Positions 1-8,656 are shown, counted from the stretch's first letter. The stretch: DNA of 40,992 bases from an uncultured Eubacteriales bacterium (GCA_902793325.1 CADBCY010000029.1:1-40992); one strand, 5' to 3'. The notes: generated by a model from the letters alone, not told the origin. Translations and numbers: made by a program.

Positions 1-69
1 GGCTACGGCTATAGAGACGATGAGTATTTCTTTACCCTCGTTCGCTATCTTGCTCTGCCTCTTGCTTAG
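1..69 (+). CDS. C-terminal fragment of a probable transposase
   Basis: Frame 1 is open from the window edge to a TAG at 67-69, giving 22 residues that include GYGYRDDEYFFTL. A tail of the form GYR-D-x-YF is how I remember the C-termini of ISL3-type DDE transposases, but 22 residues are too few to be certain. The rest of the gene would lie outside the window. It is followed by a strong hairpin at 114-155. If the assignment is right, the left end of this sequence sits in a repeated insertion sequence, as the right end does. Confidence 0.35.
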   Translation, partial: GYGYRDDEYFFTLVRYLALPLA

Positions 70-113
70 CTTGAATCCCACAACTTTCCGTGAAGAGCCA
101 AAATAAATCCGCG

Positions 114-155
114 CAAGCCAAAAGGCAGCCCTGTTCGGGGCTGTCTTTTGGCTTG
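114..155. terminator. Bidirectional terminator hairpin
   Basis: Arms 114-131 and 138-155 pair over 18 bp with one G-T wobble around a 6-nt loop. The A run in the left arm and T run in the right arm (AAAAGGCAGCCC and GGGCTGTCTTTT) give a U tract for either direction. It serves the fragment at 1-69 and the minus-strand gene ending at 195. Confidence 0.8.
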
Positions 156-194
156 TTGTCACAATCGACATGCTGCAAAGCGGCGAAGCTCGTG

Positions 195-2072
195 CTATTC
201 GCGCTCCAGGTACTCTCCCTTGACGTATCCGCTGAGTTCCGCGGTTCGGACGGCGACCCAGCCCTCGGCGTCGGGTTCGCCGGCGACCAGCACTTCCCGG
301 CCGTTGTCGAGGAGGCCCAGCACACGGCCCCGTATGGAGGGCGCCTCGCGGACGTTCAGCGTGGAGTCGGCGCTCTCCAGTGCGACCCGTGCGACGTACT
401 CCCCCGCCTCGGGCGACGGCAGCGGCGCGGGCGTCGGCGTCGGCGCGGGCGTGGCCCGCGGGGCGAAGGCGACGGCGGGCAGCGCGTCCAGCGCCGTGAG
501 CGCGCCGCCGGTCCAGGTCATGTGCTCGAAGGACACGCCGGGGTAGTAGAAGGCCAGTATCTCCGTCCAGCGCTTGTCGTAGTTGCCGGCCATCCACTGG
601 GCGCCGCGCTGGCTCATGCCCACGCCGTGGCCGAAGCGGCGCATCACCAGCTTGAAGGACGTCGGCGCGCCGGCGGCATCTGTCTTGGTCTCCACGGAGA
701 TCAACTCGTAGGCGCCGCCGTTCAGGCCCAGGTTCAGGCCCTCCTTGATCTGCTCGTACACGTCCAGCGTCACGCTGACGGGCTTGTCCAGCGCCACCCA
801 CAGGTACCTGGGCTCCGCCTCCAGCGCCGCGCGCATGTCGTCCTCCGGTTCCTCGGGCGCGGCGGCCAGCTCCGCCAGCCACGGCAGCGCCACGGCGTCC
901 GCCGCCGTCGGCGCGGGCGTGGCCGTGGCGGTGGGCTCGGGCGTGACCATCAGCGCCCGCACCTGCACGTTCAGGTCGAAGCGCAGGCCGTCGAACCACT
1001 TTTTGCTCGGCGCGCGCGGATTCACCGGCTCAATGGCGGCGATGGACTCAAACCGCCAGTCCGCGGGCCAGTAGCCCATCTCCTGCATGGCGCTCCCCAG
1101 CGCGTCCGTCAGCATGTCCTTCAGCGCGCCGCTCTCGTTGCACGCCGGGGTGACGGTCAGCTCGTTTTGCAGGCTGCGCGGGTTCTCCAGGTCGTAGGGA
1201 TCCTCGGTGACGGCCAGGTAGGAATCGTCGTCCGCGCTGGTCCACACCTGGCTGGGCAGGGCCGTCTCGCCGCCGTTGCTGGCGGTGTAGTAGCACCGCG
1301 CGAACCCGCCGTCCACCACGCCGACCACGCCCTCGGTGGCCTCCACGGCGGCAATGACGTTGGTATACTGGGCGTCATAGCCCTTGAACACCTGGTCGGC
1401 GGTGGTATCCACCACGTCGTAGTCCCGCGTCCCGGCGCTCCACTTGCGCTGCATGACGTAGGTCCGCGCCGCCACGGCCTGCGCCTTCAGCGCCTCGACG
1501 GGAAAGGAATCGCTCATCTCGTAGGCCACCACGCCGCGGAGGTACTCCTCCACAGGCATCTCCAGCACGGGCCGCAGCCCGCCGCCGTCGGCGCTGACGG
1601 TGAGGTCGCCGCAGTACAGGGTATCCTTCTCCGACTGGCCGATCCGGAGCCCGTTCTCCGCGCCCTCCTCCGCCGCGTGGCGCGTGAAGGTGACGGCCGC
1701 GCCCAGGTTCAGCGTCAGCCGGCCCGCCGTCAGGAGCACGCTGCCGTCCGCCGCGGACAGCGCGATCTGCGCGTCGCGCGCGAAGCGGATGGCGGCGCTG
1801 TCCTCCACGGCGTAGACGCCCGCGAAGGTGATGTCCAGCCGCTCGGGGTCGCCCATGGACTTCAGGTACACGCGCACCAGCCCGTCGTCCGCCAGGGACG
1901 ATTCCGGGATGGCCCCGGGGTCGGGCGTGGCCGTGGGCGCGAGGGTCGGCTGCGCGTCGTCGCGGCCCGTCAGCCAGCCCAAGAGGTCCGCGTGGGCGGG
2001 CGCGCCGAGCCCCAGGCAGAGCGTCAATGTCAGCGCCAGCGCGAGGGCGCGCAGTTTCAGGGATTTGTTCAT
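195..2072 (-). CDS. Secreted SpoIID/LytB-domain protein with C-terminal SH3 domain
   Basis: This 625-residue protein belongs to the SpoIID family, whose sporulation member is a lytic transglycosylase that cleaves peptidoglycan during engulfment. The start at 2072 was chosen because GGAGG sits just upstream and the signal peptide (MNKSLKLRALALAL, ending near AHA) begins there. A Pro/Thr-rich linker follows. The SpoIID core is at about residues 172-260 (PVEEYLRGVVAYEM, carrying the presumed catalytic Glu; VAARTYVMQ; TASNGGETA) and resumes at about 475-500 (GHGVGMSQRGAQW). An acidic Pro/Thr-rich insert separates the two halves. The last 55 residues look like a bacterial SH3 domain (LNVREAPS, GWVAVRT, GYVKGEYL), a likely wall-binding module. 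The insert and SH3 tail are longer than in sporulation SpoIID, so this may be a housekeeping or germination wall enzyme (SpoIID/LytB/CwlB-like) rather than SpoIID itself. Confidence 0.85.
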   Translation of the reverse strand: MNKSLKLRALALALTLTLCLGLGAPAHADLLGWLTGRDDAQPTLAPTATPDPGAIPESSLADDGLVRVYLKSMGDPERLDITFAGVYAVEDSAAIRFARDAQIALSAADGSVLLTAGRLTLNLGAAVTFTRHAAEEGAENGLRIGQSEKDTLYCGDLTVSADGGGLRPVLEMPVEEYLRGVVAYEMSDSFPVEALKAQAVAARTYVMQRKWSAGTRDYDVVDTTADQVFKGYDAQYTNVIAAVEATEGVVGVVDGGFARCYYTASNGGETALPSQVWTSADDDSYLAVTEDPYDLENPRSLQNELTVTPACNESGALKDMLTDALGSAMQEMGYWPADWRFESIAAIEPVNPRAPSKKWFDGLRFDLNVQVRALMVTPEPTATATPAPTAADAVALPWLAELAAAPEEPEDDMRAALEAEPRYLWVALDKPVSVTLDVYEQIKEGLNLGLNGGAYELISVETKTDAAGAPTSFKLVMRRFGHGVGMSQRGAQWMAGNYDKRWTEILAFYYPGVSFEHMTWTGGALTALDALPAVAFAPRATPAPTPTPAPLPSPEAGEYVARVALESADSTLNVREAPSIRGRVLGLLDNGREVLVAGEPDAEGWVAVRTAELSGYVKGEYLERE

Positions 2073-2143
2073 GTTTCCTCCATCGCGGCGGCGTGCGCCG
2101 TCCGCTCGTAGCTTTTGTTCCAAGGATTGCCAGTTTTCGTGCC

Positions 2144-2149
2144 ATTATA
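2144..2149 (-). promoter_or_regulatory. -10 element upstream of the SpoIID-like gene
   Basis: A perfect TATAAT on the minus strand lies about 70 bp upstream of the ATG at 2072, inside the 103-bp gap after the sirtuin gene. No convincing -35 hexamer is visible at 17 bp, so the promoter may be weak or factor-dependent. It suggests the SpoIID-like gene is transcribed separately from the polymerase operon. Confidence 0.45.
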
Positions 2150-2175
2150 CGCCCCGCGGGAGATTGTCCCCGCGT

Positions 2176-2925
2176 TCACGCCCCGTTTTCGCGCGAGGCA
2201 GGCTGAATCTCCCCCATCACCGCCGCCACGTCGCCGCGGATCACGAGGTCTGCGCGGGCGTCGGCGGGGGTGGGTTCGTCGTTGATGACGACGAGCCGCT
2301 TCCCGTGGAAGTAGTCCAGCATCGATGCCGCGGGCTCCACGCTGAGGGATGTGCCCGCCACGATCAGCGTATCGCAGTTCGAGATTTCCCGGCACGCGCC
2401 CATCACGGTGTACTTGTCCGGCGCCTCGCCGTACAGCACCACCCAGGGCTTCACCACGCCGCCGCAGCGGTCGCAGCGCGGGATGCCCTCGCTGCCGAGT
2501 ATCTTCTCCAGGCCGTAGAAGGCGTTGCAGTCCATGCAGTAGTTTTCATAGACGCTGCCGTGCAGCTCGTACACCCGCCGGTTGCCCGCCCGCCGGTGCA
2601 GGCCGTCGATGTTCTGGGTCACGATGCCCCGCAGGATGTCCCGCTTCTCCCACTCGCAGAGCACCCGGTGGGCGGTGTTCGGCTTCGCCTCCGGGTGCAG
2701 CATGTGCGCCCGGTAGAAGCGAAAGAATACCTCGGGGTGCAGGTAGAAGAAGGACGCGCTCAGCAGCATCTCCGGCGTCAGCCCTTCGAACTCCCGCCGG
2801 TACAGCCCCTCCGCGCCGCGGAAGTCCGGGATGCCGCTGGCCGTGGACACCCCCGCGCCGCCGAAGAACACGATGCGCTTCGATTGCTCCACGACGCGCC
2901 GCAGCCGCCCGATCGCCTCGCTCAT
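2176..2925 (-). CDS. Sir2-family NAD-dependent protein deacylase (sirtuin)
   Basis: Sirtuins remove acyl groups from lysine using NAD+, yielding nicotinamide and O-acyl-ADP-ribose. The 249-residue length is normal for a single-domain bacterial sirtuin. Visible motifs are the NAD-binding GAGVSTASGIPDFR (23-36), TQNIDGLH (103-110), the catalytic His122 in LHGS, a zinc site of four cysteines (130, 133, 151, 154) and GTSLSVEPA (191-199). It looks like a bacterial class U or cobB-type deacetylase. Its ATG overlaps the TGA of the YolD-like gene by 4 bp (ATGA), so it is translationally coupled and is the third gene of a damage-tolerance operon. That context suggests, without proving, a role in DNA-damage physiology. 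Confidence 0.93.
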   Translation of the reverse strand: MSEAIGRLRRVVEQSKRIVFFGGAGVSTASGIPDFRGAEGLYRREFEGLTPEMLLSASFFYLHPEVFFRFYRAHMLHPEAKPNTAHRVLCEWEKRDILRGIVTQNIDGLHRRAGNRRVYELHGSVYENYCMDCNAFYGLEKILGSEGIPRCDRCGGVVKPWVVLYGEAPDKYTVMGACREISNCDTLIVAGTSLSVEPAASMLDYFHGKRLVVINDEPTPADARADLVIRGDVAAVMGEIQPASRENGA

Positions 2926-3341
2926 GCCTCGCCCTCCCGCCAGATGGCCGTGATGTCCTCCAGTTGAAACGCCCGCCCCGCGACCCGCAGCAGCCCGAGC
3001 TCCGGCGAAATGCCCTCCAGCCGCCCCTCGAAGGCGCGCAGCCGCCCGTCCTCGCCGCCGTCCCTGGGCTCGAAGACCTCCAGCTCCACCGCCGGGCGCT
3101 CGCCCCGGCGCAGCGCGGCGGCCAGCTCCCGCAGCGTCTGGTCCAGCAGCGCGGCGTCCTCCTCGGACAGGAGGCTCCGCGGGACGAAGGCGATCTCCTT
3201 CTCCGCCAGCGCGTCGCCGTAGCCCCGAAGCGCCGCGAAGGGCATGAACTGCTTGGCCCGCTGGGCGTTGGGCATCTGCGGGTGCCGCCTCGACACGGGC
3301 CGGGGCATGCGCAGCATGTCGTCGTACCTGTCCACGCTCAC
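2922..3341 (-). CDS. YolD-like protein
   Basis: This 139-residue soluble protein carries the YolD-family N-terminal signature: YDDMLRMPRPVS, then MPNAQRAKQFMPFAAL and GYGDAL (residues 6-45). YolD-like proteins are habitually encoded next to Y-family polymerases in Firmicutes and are inferred to regulate them, as UmuD does for UmuC, although the biochemistry is not settled. The C-terminal 60 residues form a small beta-rich domain ending in ITAIWREGEA. Translation starts at a GTG that overlaps the polymerase stop codon (GTGA), and the gene's own stop overlaps the sirtuin ATG. The three proteins are therefore probably made in fixed proportion. Confidence 0.85.
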   Translation of the reverse strand: MSVDRYDDMLRMPRPVSRRHPQMPNAQRAKQFMPFAALRGYGDALAEKEIAFVPRSLLSEEDAALLDQTLRELAAALRRGERPAVELEVFEPRDGGEDGRLRAFEGRLEGISPELGLLRVAGRAFQLEDITAIWREGEA

Positions 3342-4774
3342 TCCTCCTCTCCCGCGGCGTGGCCGCCGATCTGCCGGTTGCGCTCCCGGGCGGTGGCGCC
3401 CTCCTCGTAGCTGGTGCCCCTGAGCACGGCGTTGCGGCCGTACTTGTCCTTGATGCCGATGAGCGCCTTCTGGATGCGCGCCTCCCGTTCCTGCGCCTCC
3501 CGCTCGCGTTCCAGCGCCTCCGGCGGGGTGAACATGTCCATTTGCCGGGAAGCCGCGGCCTCGGCCAGCACCCGGTCCTGCACGTTTTCCAGCGCCACGC
3601 AGAAGCGGCGCACCTTCAGCGCCGGGTCCGCGATGCGCCGGTACAGCGCCTCTGCGGCGGATACGATCTTGCGCGCCGAGTCGGTGTGCACCCTCGCGCC
3701 GCCGGCGTCCGTCAGCGGCTGCGTGCCGTGGGCGGGCCGGGGCACCCGGCGACCGTAGAAGTCCTCCTCCACGCTGCCCCGGTAGCCCTCCGCGACGCGG
3801 TCATAGCCCACCATCAGCGACACCGCGTCAGTCGCCAGGCCCTTCTGCGCCAGCTCCAGCGCCAGCCCGTCGGCCATCTCCCGCACGATGAGCCGCCCCT
3901 TCTCGAAGTCGTAGGGAGCGCTCAGCACCTGCCCCACGGAGATGGAGTTCTCCTCCGGGCGATAGCGCTTGATGTCCGCCATGGCGCAGGTCTCCGCGCC
4001 CCAGGCGTGGTCGATGAGCAGCTCCGCGTCCACGCCGAACTCCCGGTACAGCAGCTCCTCGTCCACCAGGCTCATGCGCGCCACGTCGCCCATCGTGTAC
4101 ATGCCGCGCTTCTCCAGCCGCCGCGCGATGCCCTTCCCCACGCGCCAGAAGTCGGTGAGCGGCTTGTGCGCCCAAAGGCGCTCCCGGTAGGAAAACTCGT
4201 CCAGCTCCGCGATGCGCACGCCGTCGCGGTCGGCCTCCACGTGCTTGGCGACGATGTCCATGGCCACCTTCGCCAGGTACAGGTTCGTGCCGATGCCCGC
4301 CGTGGCGGTGATGCCCGTCAGCGACAGGATGTCCCCCACGATCCTGCGCACCAGCTCGCGCGCGGGCACGCCGTACAGCGACAGGTAGGGCGCGAGGTCG
4401 ATGAACACCTCGTCCACGCTGTACACGTGGATGTCCCCCGCGTCCACGTACTTCAGGTACACCTGCTCGTAGATCTTCGCGCTGGTATCCACGTAGAGCT
4501 GCATGCGCGGCGGCGCGACGACGTACTCCAGCTTCCTGCCCGTGCGCCTGCGGTACTGCTCCGCCTTCTGCACGACCTCGAACAGCCGGCAGCGCCCCGG
4601 CAGGCCCAGCTTCTTCATGCTCGGGGACACCGCCAGGCAGATGGTCTTCTCCGTGCGGCGCACGTCCGCCACCACCAGGTTGGCCGTCAGCGGGTCCAGC
4701 CCGCGGGCCACGCACTCCACCGAGGCGTAGAAGGACTTCAGGTCGATGGCCGCAAACGCGCGCGTGCCCGCCAT
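3338..4774 (-). CDS. Y-family translesion DNA polymerase (UmuC/YqjW-like)
   Basis: Error-prone polymerase of the DinB/UmuC superfamily, 478 residues, acting on damaged template. The palm motifs are present: AAIDLKSFYASVE (8-20, metal ligand Asp11) and YSVDEVFIDL (118-127, Asp121/Glu122), followed by GIGTNLYLAKVAMD (160-173) and a helix-hairpin-helix near 208-232. The little-finger region is followed by QMDMF (411-415), a good match to a beta-clamp binding motif, and then a charged tail. The start at 4774 has GGGAGG eight bases upstream; an ATG at 4801 has no SD. It is the first gene of the polymerase-YolD-sirtuin operon. An upstream LexA-like box suggests SOS control. Its association with YolD places it with the YqjW/UvrX/UmuC type rather than classical DinB. 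Confidence 0.92.
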   Translation of the reverse strand: MAGTRAFAAIDLKSFYASVECVARGLDPLTANLVVADVRRTEKTICLAVSPSMKKLGLPGRCRLFEVVQKAEQYRRRTGRKLEYVVAPPRMQLYVDTSAKIYEQVYLKYVDAGDIHVYSVDEVFIDLAPYLSLYGVPARELVRRIVGDILSLTGITATAGIGTNLYLAKVAMDIVAKHVEADRDGVRIAELDEFSYRERLWAHKPLTDFWRVGKGIARRLEKRGMYTMGDVARMSLVDEELLYREFGVDAELLIDHAWGAETCAMADIKRYRPEENSISVGQVLSAPYDFEKGRLIVREMADGLALELAQKGLATDAVSLMVGYDRVAEGYRGSVEEDFYGRRVPRPAHGTQPLTDAGGARVHTDSARKIVSAAEALYRRIADPALKVRRFCVALENVQDRVLAEAAASRQMDMFTPPEALEREREAQEREARIQKALIGIKDKYGRNAVLRGTSYEEGATARERNRQIGGHAAGEEE

Positions 4775-4805
4775 GATCCCCGCCTCCCGTCCGCATAGCA
4801 TGCTT

Positions 4806-4862
4806 GTCGGCGCCGCTCCCTTCGGGAAGCGCCGACCCGGCCGACGGCCCTCCGGGCCCGTC
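4806..4862 (-). promoter_or_regulatory. Two tandem GC-rich hairpins in the polymerase mRNA leader
   Basis: Arms 4806-4811/4831-4836 with an inner stem 4815-4820/4824-4830 form one hairpin. Arms 4843-4850/4854-4862 form a second with a 3-nt loop. Both lie between the predicted transcription start (about 4866) and the ATG at 4774, so nearly the whole 90-nt leader is folded. No U tract follows, so this is not an obvious terminator. A role in mRNA stability or translation is inference. Confidence 0.5.
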
Positions 4863-4872
4863 GCCTAATCTA

Positions 4873-4901
4873 ATTATATCACAGTTTTCGCGCTTTGTCT
4901 G
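4873..4901 (-). promoter_or_regulatory. Sigma-A-type promoter of the polymerase operon
   Basis: On the minus strand, -10 TATAAT (4873-4878) is preceded by 17 bp and a -35 CAGACA (4896-4901, four of six matches to TTGACA). It lies 100 bp upstream of the polymerase ATG and directly below the LexA-like box. Confidence 0.65.
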
Positions 4902-4911
4902 CCGTTATTCT

Positions 4912-4925
4912 CGAACACCAGTTTG
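4912..4925. promoter_or_regulatory. LexA (DinR)-like SOS box
   Basis: The 14-mer CGAACACCAGTTTG matches the Firmicutes LexA consensus CGAAC-RNRY-GTTYG in both half-sites, with imperfect central bases; read on the minus strand it fits at about 12 of 14 positions. It sits about 10 bp upstream of the -35 element of the polymerase promoter, as expected for an SOS-regulated translesion polymerase. It is also about 110 bp upstream of the divergent ugd gene, but control of that gene is less likely. Confidence 0.55.
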
Positions 4926-5033
4926 CGGTTTTGTGAAAAGCCTCTCGGCGCAGGCAGGAAAAGCGGGCGTCGCGGCGAATAGGAATAACGACAGAATCCC
5001 TCCCGTTCGACACGGCCCCAGCGAGGTGTTACC

Positions 5034-6287
5034 ATGAATCCCAGTGACAAGTCCTTTTCCGATCTGAAGATCGCGGTGGCGGGCATCGGCTACGTGGGCC
5101 TTTCCATCGCCGTGCTGCTCGCGCAGCACCACGAGGTGACGGCGGTGGACGTGGTGCCGGAAAAGGCGGCGCTGCTGAACCGCAGGCAGAGCCCCATCCA
5201 GGACGAGTACATCGAGCGCTACCTGGCGGAAGCGCCGCTGCGCCTCTCGGCGACCACCGACGGCGCCGCCGCGTACCGGGACGCCGACTTCGTGGTGGTG
5301 GCCGCGCCCACCAACTACGACCCCAAGCGCAACTTCTTCGACTGCTCGGCGGTGGAGGCCGTGGTCGACCTCGTGCGCTCCGTCAACCCCTCGGCGGCCA
5401 TCGTCATCAAGTCCACCGTGCCCGTGGGTTACACGCAGGCGCTTCGGGCGCGCAAGCCCGGCGCGCGCATACTGTTCAGCCCGGAATTCCTGCGGGAATC
5501 CCGCGCGCTGTACGACAACCTCTACCCCAGCCGCATCATCGTGGGCTGCGACGGCGAGACGCGCCCCGCGGCGGAGGTCTTTGCGCGGCTCTTGCAGGAG
5601 GGCGCGCTGAAGGAGGACATCCCCACCCTGTTCATGGAATGCACCGAGGCCGAGGCGGTGAAGCTGTTCGCGAACACATACCTCGCGCTGCGCGTGTCCT
5701 ACTTCAACGAGCTGGATACCTACGCCGAGCTGAAGGGGCTGGACACCCGCAGCATCATCGAGGGCGTGTGCCTGGACCCGCGCATCGGTTCCCACTACAA
5801 TAATCCCTCCTTCGGCTACGGCGGCTACTGCCTGCCGAAGGACACCAAGCAGCTGCTGGCCAACTACGCCGACGTGCCGGAAAACCTCATCCAGGCCATC
5901 GTGGAGAGCAACCGCACCCGCAAGGACTTCATCGCGGGCCGCGTGCTCGAGCGGGCCGGGTACTACAGCGACAACAGCGCCTGGAGCGCCGGGCAGGAAA
6001 GGCAGGTCACCGTCGGCGTGTACCGGCTGACCATGAAGGCGCACTCCGACAACTTCCGCCAGAGCTCCATCCAGGGCATCATGAAGCGCATCAAGGCCAA
6101 GGGCGCGACGGTCATCATCTACGAGCCCACGCTCGAGGACGGCGTGACCTTCTTCGGCTCGCGCGTGATCAACGACCTGGCGCGCTTCAAGGCGGAATCC
6201 GACGCCATCATCGCCAACCGCTACGACCCCGCGCTGGACGACGTGCGCGACAAGGTCTACACCCGCGACCTGTTCCGCAGGGATTGA
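5034..6287 (+). CDS. ugd: UDP-glucose 6-dehydrogenase / nucleotide-sugar dehydrogenase
   Basis: This enzyme oxidises UDP-glucose (or a related UDP-sugar) twice with NAD+ to the uronic acid, a precursor for capsule or wall polysaccharide. The 417 residues begin with a Rossmann motif [11 protein letters not shown] (14-24). Other motifs are VVAAPTNYD (88-96), KSTVPVGYT (126-134), SPEFLRES (149-156) and the active-site Cys266 in [14 protein letters not shown] (261-274). The NELDTYAE and NNPSFGYGG segments match the short E. coli Ugd-type subfamily. GAGGTG lies 7 bp before the ATG. It is a single transcription unit closed by a strong terminator at 6303. No other sugar-nucleotide genes are adjacent, so the polymer it feeds is unknown. 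Confidence 0.92.
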   Translation: MNPSDKSFSDLKIAVAGIGYVGLSIAVLLAQHHEVTAVDVVPEKAALLNRRQSPIQDEYIERYLAEAPLRLSATTDGAAAYRDADFVVVAAPTNYDPKRNFFDCSAVEAVVDLVRSVNPSAAIVIKSTVPVGYTQALRARKPGARILFSPEFLRESRALYDNLYPSRIIVGCDGETRPAAEVFARLLQEGALKEDIPTLFMECTEAEAVKLFANTYLALRVSYFNELDTYAELKGLDTRSIIEGVCLDPRIGSHYNNPSFGYGGYCLPKDTKQLLANYADVPENLIQAIVESNRTRKDFIAGRVLERAGYYSDNSAWSAGQERQVTVGVYRLTMKAHSDNFRQSSIQGIMKRIKAKGATVIIYEPTLEDGVTFFGSRVINDLARFKAESDAIIANRYDPALDDVRDKVYTRDLFRRD

Positions 6288-6302
6288 AGCCAGACGCAGG
6301 CA

Positions 6303-6335
6303 ACCCGCCCGGGCATTGCGCCCGGGCGGGTTTTT
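6303..6335 (+). terminator. Rho-independent terminator of ugd
   Basis: A perfect 12-bp GC-rich stem (6303-6314 with 6320-6331), 5-nt loop and TTTTT tract lie 15 bp after the ugd stop codon. The following 130 bp before the trpS promoter hold no convincing gene. Confidence 0.93.
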
Positions 6336-6468
6336 ATCGTGCCTCGTCCACGCCTTGTCCGTCACCCGGCGCATCGGGAACGGCGCGCCGATCACCAGCG
6401 CGATGGCGGACAGCTCCGCGCCCGCGCGGGTCTTGATGCGCGGCGTCGCCAGGCAACACACTCTTCCA

Positions 6469-6497
6469 TTGACGGAAAATACAACCAATGGTATAAT
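6469..6497 (+). promoter_or_regulatory. Sigma-A promoter of trpS
   Basis: TTGACG (6469-6474), a 17-bp spacer and TATAAT (6492-6497). The predicted start gives a leader of only about 65 nt, too short for a T-box, so tRNA-controlled regulation is not expected here. Confidence 0.85.
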
Positions 6498-6566
6498 AGC
6501 AGCATCGTCGCCCGGCATTTTGCGGGCATTTCCAACAAATACGTTTCAATGATCGGAGGCCATATC

Positions 6567-7577
6567 ATGGAACAGCAGGTACAGAAACAGCGGATCTTCT
6601 CGGGCATCCAGCCCACGGGCAACCTGACCCTCGGCAACTACATCGGCGCGCTGCGCAACTTCGGCATCCTGCAGGACGAATACGACTGCCTGTATTCCAT
6701 CGTGGACATGCACGCGCTGACCGTGCGCCAGAACCCGGCGGAGCTGCGCAAGGCCTGCCTGCGCACCATGGCCATCTTCCTGGCCAGCGGCCTGGACCCG
6801 GAGAAGAACATCATCTACTTCCAGTCCCAGGTGGCCGCCCACGCCGAGCTGGGCTGGATCCTGAACTGCTTCACCTACATGGGTGAGATGAGCCGCATGA
6901 CCCAGTTCAAAGACAAGTCCGCCAAGCACGCCGACAACATCAACTGCGGCCTGTTCACCTACCCGGTGCTGATGGCGGCGGACATCCTGCTGTACCAGAC
7001 CCACCTGGTGCCCATCGGCGCGGACCAGAAGCAGCACCTGGAGATCGCCCGCGACATCGCCGAGCGCTTCAACGGCGTGTACGGCGACGTGTTCGTGGTG
7101 CCGGACGGCTACTTCCCCAAGGTCGGCGCGCGCGTGATGAGCCTGCAGGAGCCCACGCGGAAGATGTCCAAGTCCGACCCCGAGGACACCTACATCGCCA
7201 TCCTGGACAGGCCCGATGTGATCCGCAAGAAGATCCGCCGCGCCAAGACCGACAGCGAGAACGCCGTGGTCTTCGACCCCGAGAACAAGCCCGGCGTGGC
7301 GAACCTGATGAGCATTATGGCCGCCCTCAGCGGCAGGAGCATGGACGAGATCGCCGCCGAGTACGACGGCAAGGGCTACGGCGTGTTCAAGGACGCGGTG
7401 GCCGACTGCGTCATCGCCACCCTGGAGCCCATCCAGAACGAGTACGACCGCATCTCCGCCGACAAGGCCTACCTGCAGCAGGTGATGGACTCCGGTCGCG
7501 AGCGCGCCGCCGCCATCGCCCACCGGACCATGCTGAAGGTGCGCAAGAAGCTGGGCATCGCGCCGTGGAAGCTGTAA
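6567..7577 (+). CDS. trpS: Tryptophanyl-tRNA synthetase
   Basis: Class I aminoacyl-tRNA synthetase that charges tRNA-Trp; 336 residues, the usual bacterial length. The HIGH-type motif is in [14 protein letters not shown] near the N-terminus. KMSKS is present in [11 protein letters not shown], and the substrate-pocket stretch [21 protein letters not shown] is typical of TrpRS. The ATG at 6567 was chosen because GGAGG lies 7 bp upstream and alignment to the family starts there. It has its own promoter and is followed, after 100 bp, by rsmH with no clear terminator between them, so some read-through into the RNA-modification cluster is possible. Confidence 0.96.
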   Translation: MEQQVQKQRIFSGIQPTGNLTLGNYIGALRNFGILQDEYDCLYSIVDMHALTVRQNPAELRKACLRTMAIFLASGLDPEKNIIYFQSQVAAHAELGWILNCFTYMGEMSRMTQFKDKSAKHADNINCGLFTYPVLMAADILLYQTHLVPIGADQKQHLEIARDIAERFNGVYGDVFVVPDGYFPKVGARVMSLQEPTRKMSKSDPEDTYIAILDRPDVIRKKIRRAKTDSENAVVFDPENKPGVANLMSIMAALSGRSMDEIAAEYDGKGYGVFKDAVADCVIATLEPIQNEYDRISADKAYLQQVMDSGRERAAAIAHRTMLKVRKKLGIAPWKL

Positions 7578-7629
7578 CGGCAAAATCCCTCCAACCCGCG
7601 GAAGCGGTATTCACAAATCACAAACCAAC

Positions 7630-7664
7630 GCTACGGATTTGTCGCGCCGCGACAAATCCGTAGC
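7630..7664. repeat. 35-nt near-perfect palindrome before rsmH
   Basis: Two 17-nt arms (7630-7646 and 7648-7664), exactly complementary, flank a single C. The right arm ends 13 bp before the rsmH ATG. There is no T tract, so it is not a standard terminator. Its ATTTGT-containing arms resemble the hairpin at 26282-26329, suggesting a dispersed palindromic (REP-like) repeat. An operator or a leader structure masking the rsmH SD is an alternative. Confidence 0.7.
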
Positions 7665-7677
7665 CAGCGAGGCAAGC

Positions 7678-8622
7678 ATGTCCTTTCACCACCTTCCGGT
7701 CCTGCTGGGCGAATGCCTGGAGGGGCTGAACATCCGGCCCGACGGCGCCTACCTCGACTGCACGCTGGGCGGCGCGGGCCATTCCGGCGAGATCCTGAAG
7801 CGGCTGGACGGCGGACGGCTCGTGGGCATCGACCGGGACGCCGACGCCATCGCCGCCGCGACCAAACGGCTCGCCGCGCTGCACGCCCCCGCCCGCTTCG
7901 ACGCGCTGCGGGGCAATTTCCACGACGCGCCGGCGCTCCTCGCGGCGGCGGGCATCGAGGGCGGCATGGACGGCATACTGGTCGACCTCGGCGTGTCCAG
8001 CCACCAGCTCGACGTGCGCGAGCGCGGCTTTTCCTACCACGACGACGCCCCGCTGGACATGCGCATGGACCGGAGCCAAACCCTGGACGCGCGGGAGATC
8101 GTGAACGCCTGGTCCGAGGACGAGCTGAACCGCATCCTGCGCGACTACGGCGAGGAAAAGTGGGCGCGGCAGATCGCCCGGGTGATCTGCGACCGCCGCA
8201 AGGCCGCGCCGATCGAGCGCACGCATCAGCTCGTCGAGATCATCGACGCCGCCATCCCGAAGAAGTTCCGCCAGGGCGACGGTTCCCACCCCGCCCGGCG
8301 CACGTTCCAGGCGCTGCGCATCGCCGTGAACGACGAGCTGGAGCCGCTGGAGCCCGCGCTGCGGGCGCTCGTGGGGCTCTTGAACCCCGGCGGGCGGCTG
8401 TGCGTGATCACCTTCCACTCGCTGGAGGACCGCATCGTCAAGAACACGTTCCGGAACCTCGCCGACCCCTGCACCTGTCCCAAGTCCTTCCCCGTGTGCG
8501 TGTGCGGCAAGAAGCCCGTGGTGAAGCCGATCACCCGCAAGCCCGTCACCGCCTCCCCCGGGGAGCTGGCGCAAAACCCGCGCTCGCGAAGCGCGAGCCT
8601 GCGGATCGTCGAAAAGCTGTAG
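7678..8622 (+). CDS. rsmH: 16S rRNA (cytosine1402-N4)-methyltransferase
   Basis: RsmH (MraW) methylates N4 of C1402 in the ribosomal P site with S-adenosylmethionine; RsmI, encoded at 13193, adds the 2'-O-methyl to the same base. The 314 residues contain [13 protein letters not shown], the SAM motif [67 protein letters not shown] and [12 protein letters not shown], all hallmarks of the family. The ATG at 7678 fits the conserved start ([12 protein letters not shown]) with a weak GAGG SD. It is not in a visible division/cell-wall cluster, where mraW usually lies. The 3' end of the gene is duplicated at 10001-10038, on the far side of the LRR gene. Confidence 0.96.
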   Translation: MSFHHLPVLLGECLEGLNIRPDGAYLDCTLGGAGHSGEILKRLDGGRLVGIDRDADAIAAATKRLAALHAPARFDALRGNFHDAPALLAAAGIEGGMDGILVDLGVSSHQLDVRERGFSYHDDAPLDMRMDRSQTLDAREIVNAWSEDELNRILRDYGEEKWARQIARVICDRRKAAPIERTHQLVEIIDAAIPKKFRQGDGSHPARRTFQALRIAVNDELEPLEPALRALVGLLNPGGRLCVITFHSLEDRIVKNTFRNLADPCTCPKSFPVCVCGKKPVVKPITRKPVTASPGELAQNPRSRSASLRIVEKL

Positions 8623-8656
8623 CCGTTCATTCGCCATAGATCAAGGAGGTATTCCC

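Noticed and set aside
4774-4801. Upstream ATG at 4801 as polymerase start
   Set aside because: It lies at the base of the leader hairpins without an SD, while 4774 has GGGAGG at good spacing and begins at the conserved N-terminus.
4905-6518. A 537-codon minus-strand frame opposite ugd
   Set aside because: Shadow of ugd; its His/Val/Gly/Arg-rich text has no motif. A short stretch near 6340-6430 reads more protein-like (RAGAELSAIALVIGAPFP) but is too short and lacks signals.
6498-6566. T-box leader of trpS
   Set aside because: The promoter leaves only about 65 nt of leader, too short for specifier and antiterminator stems.
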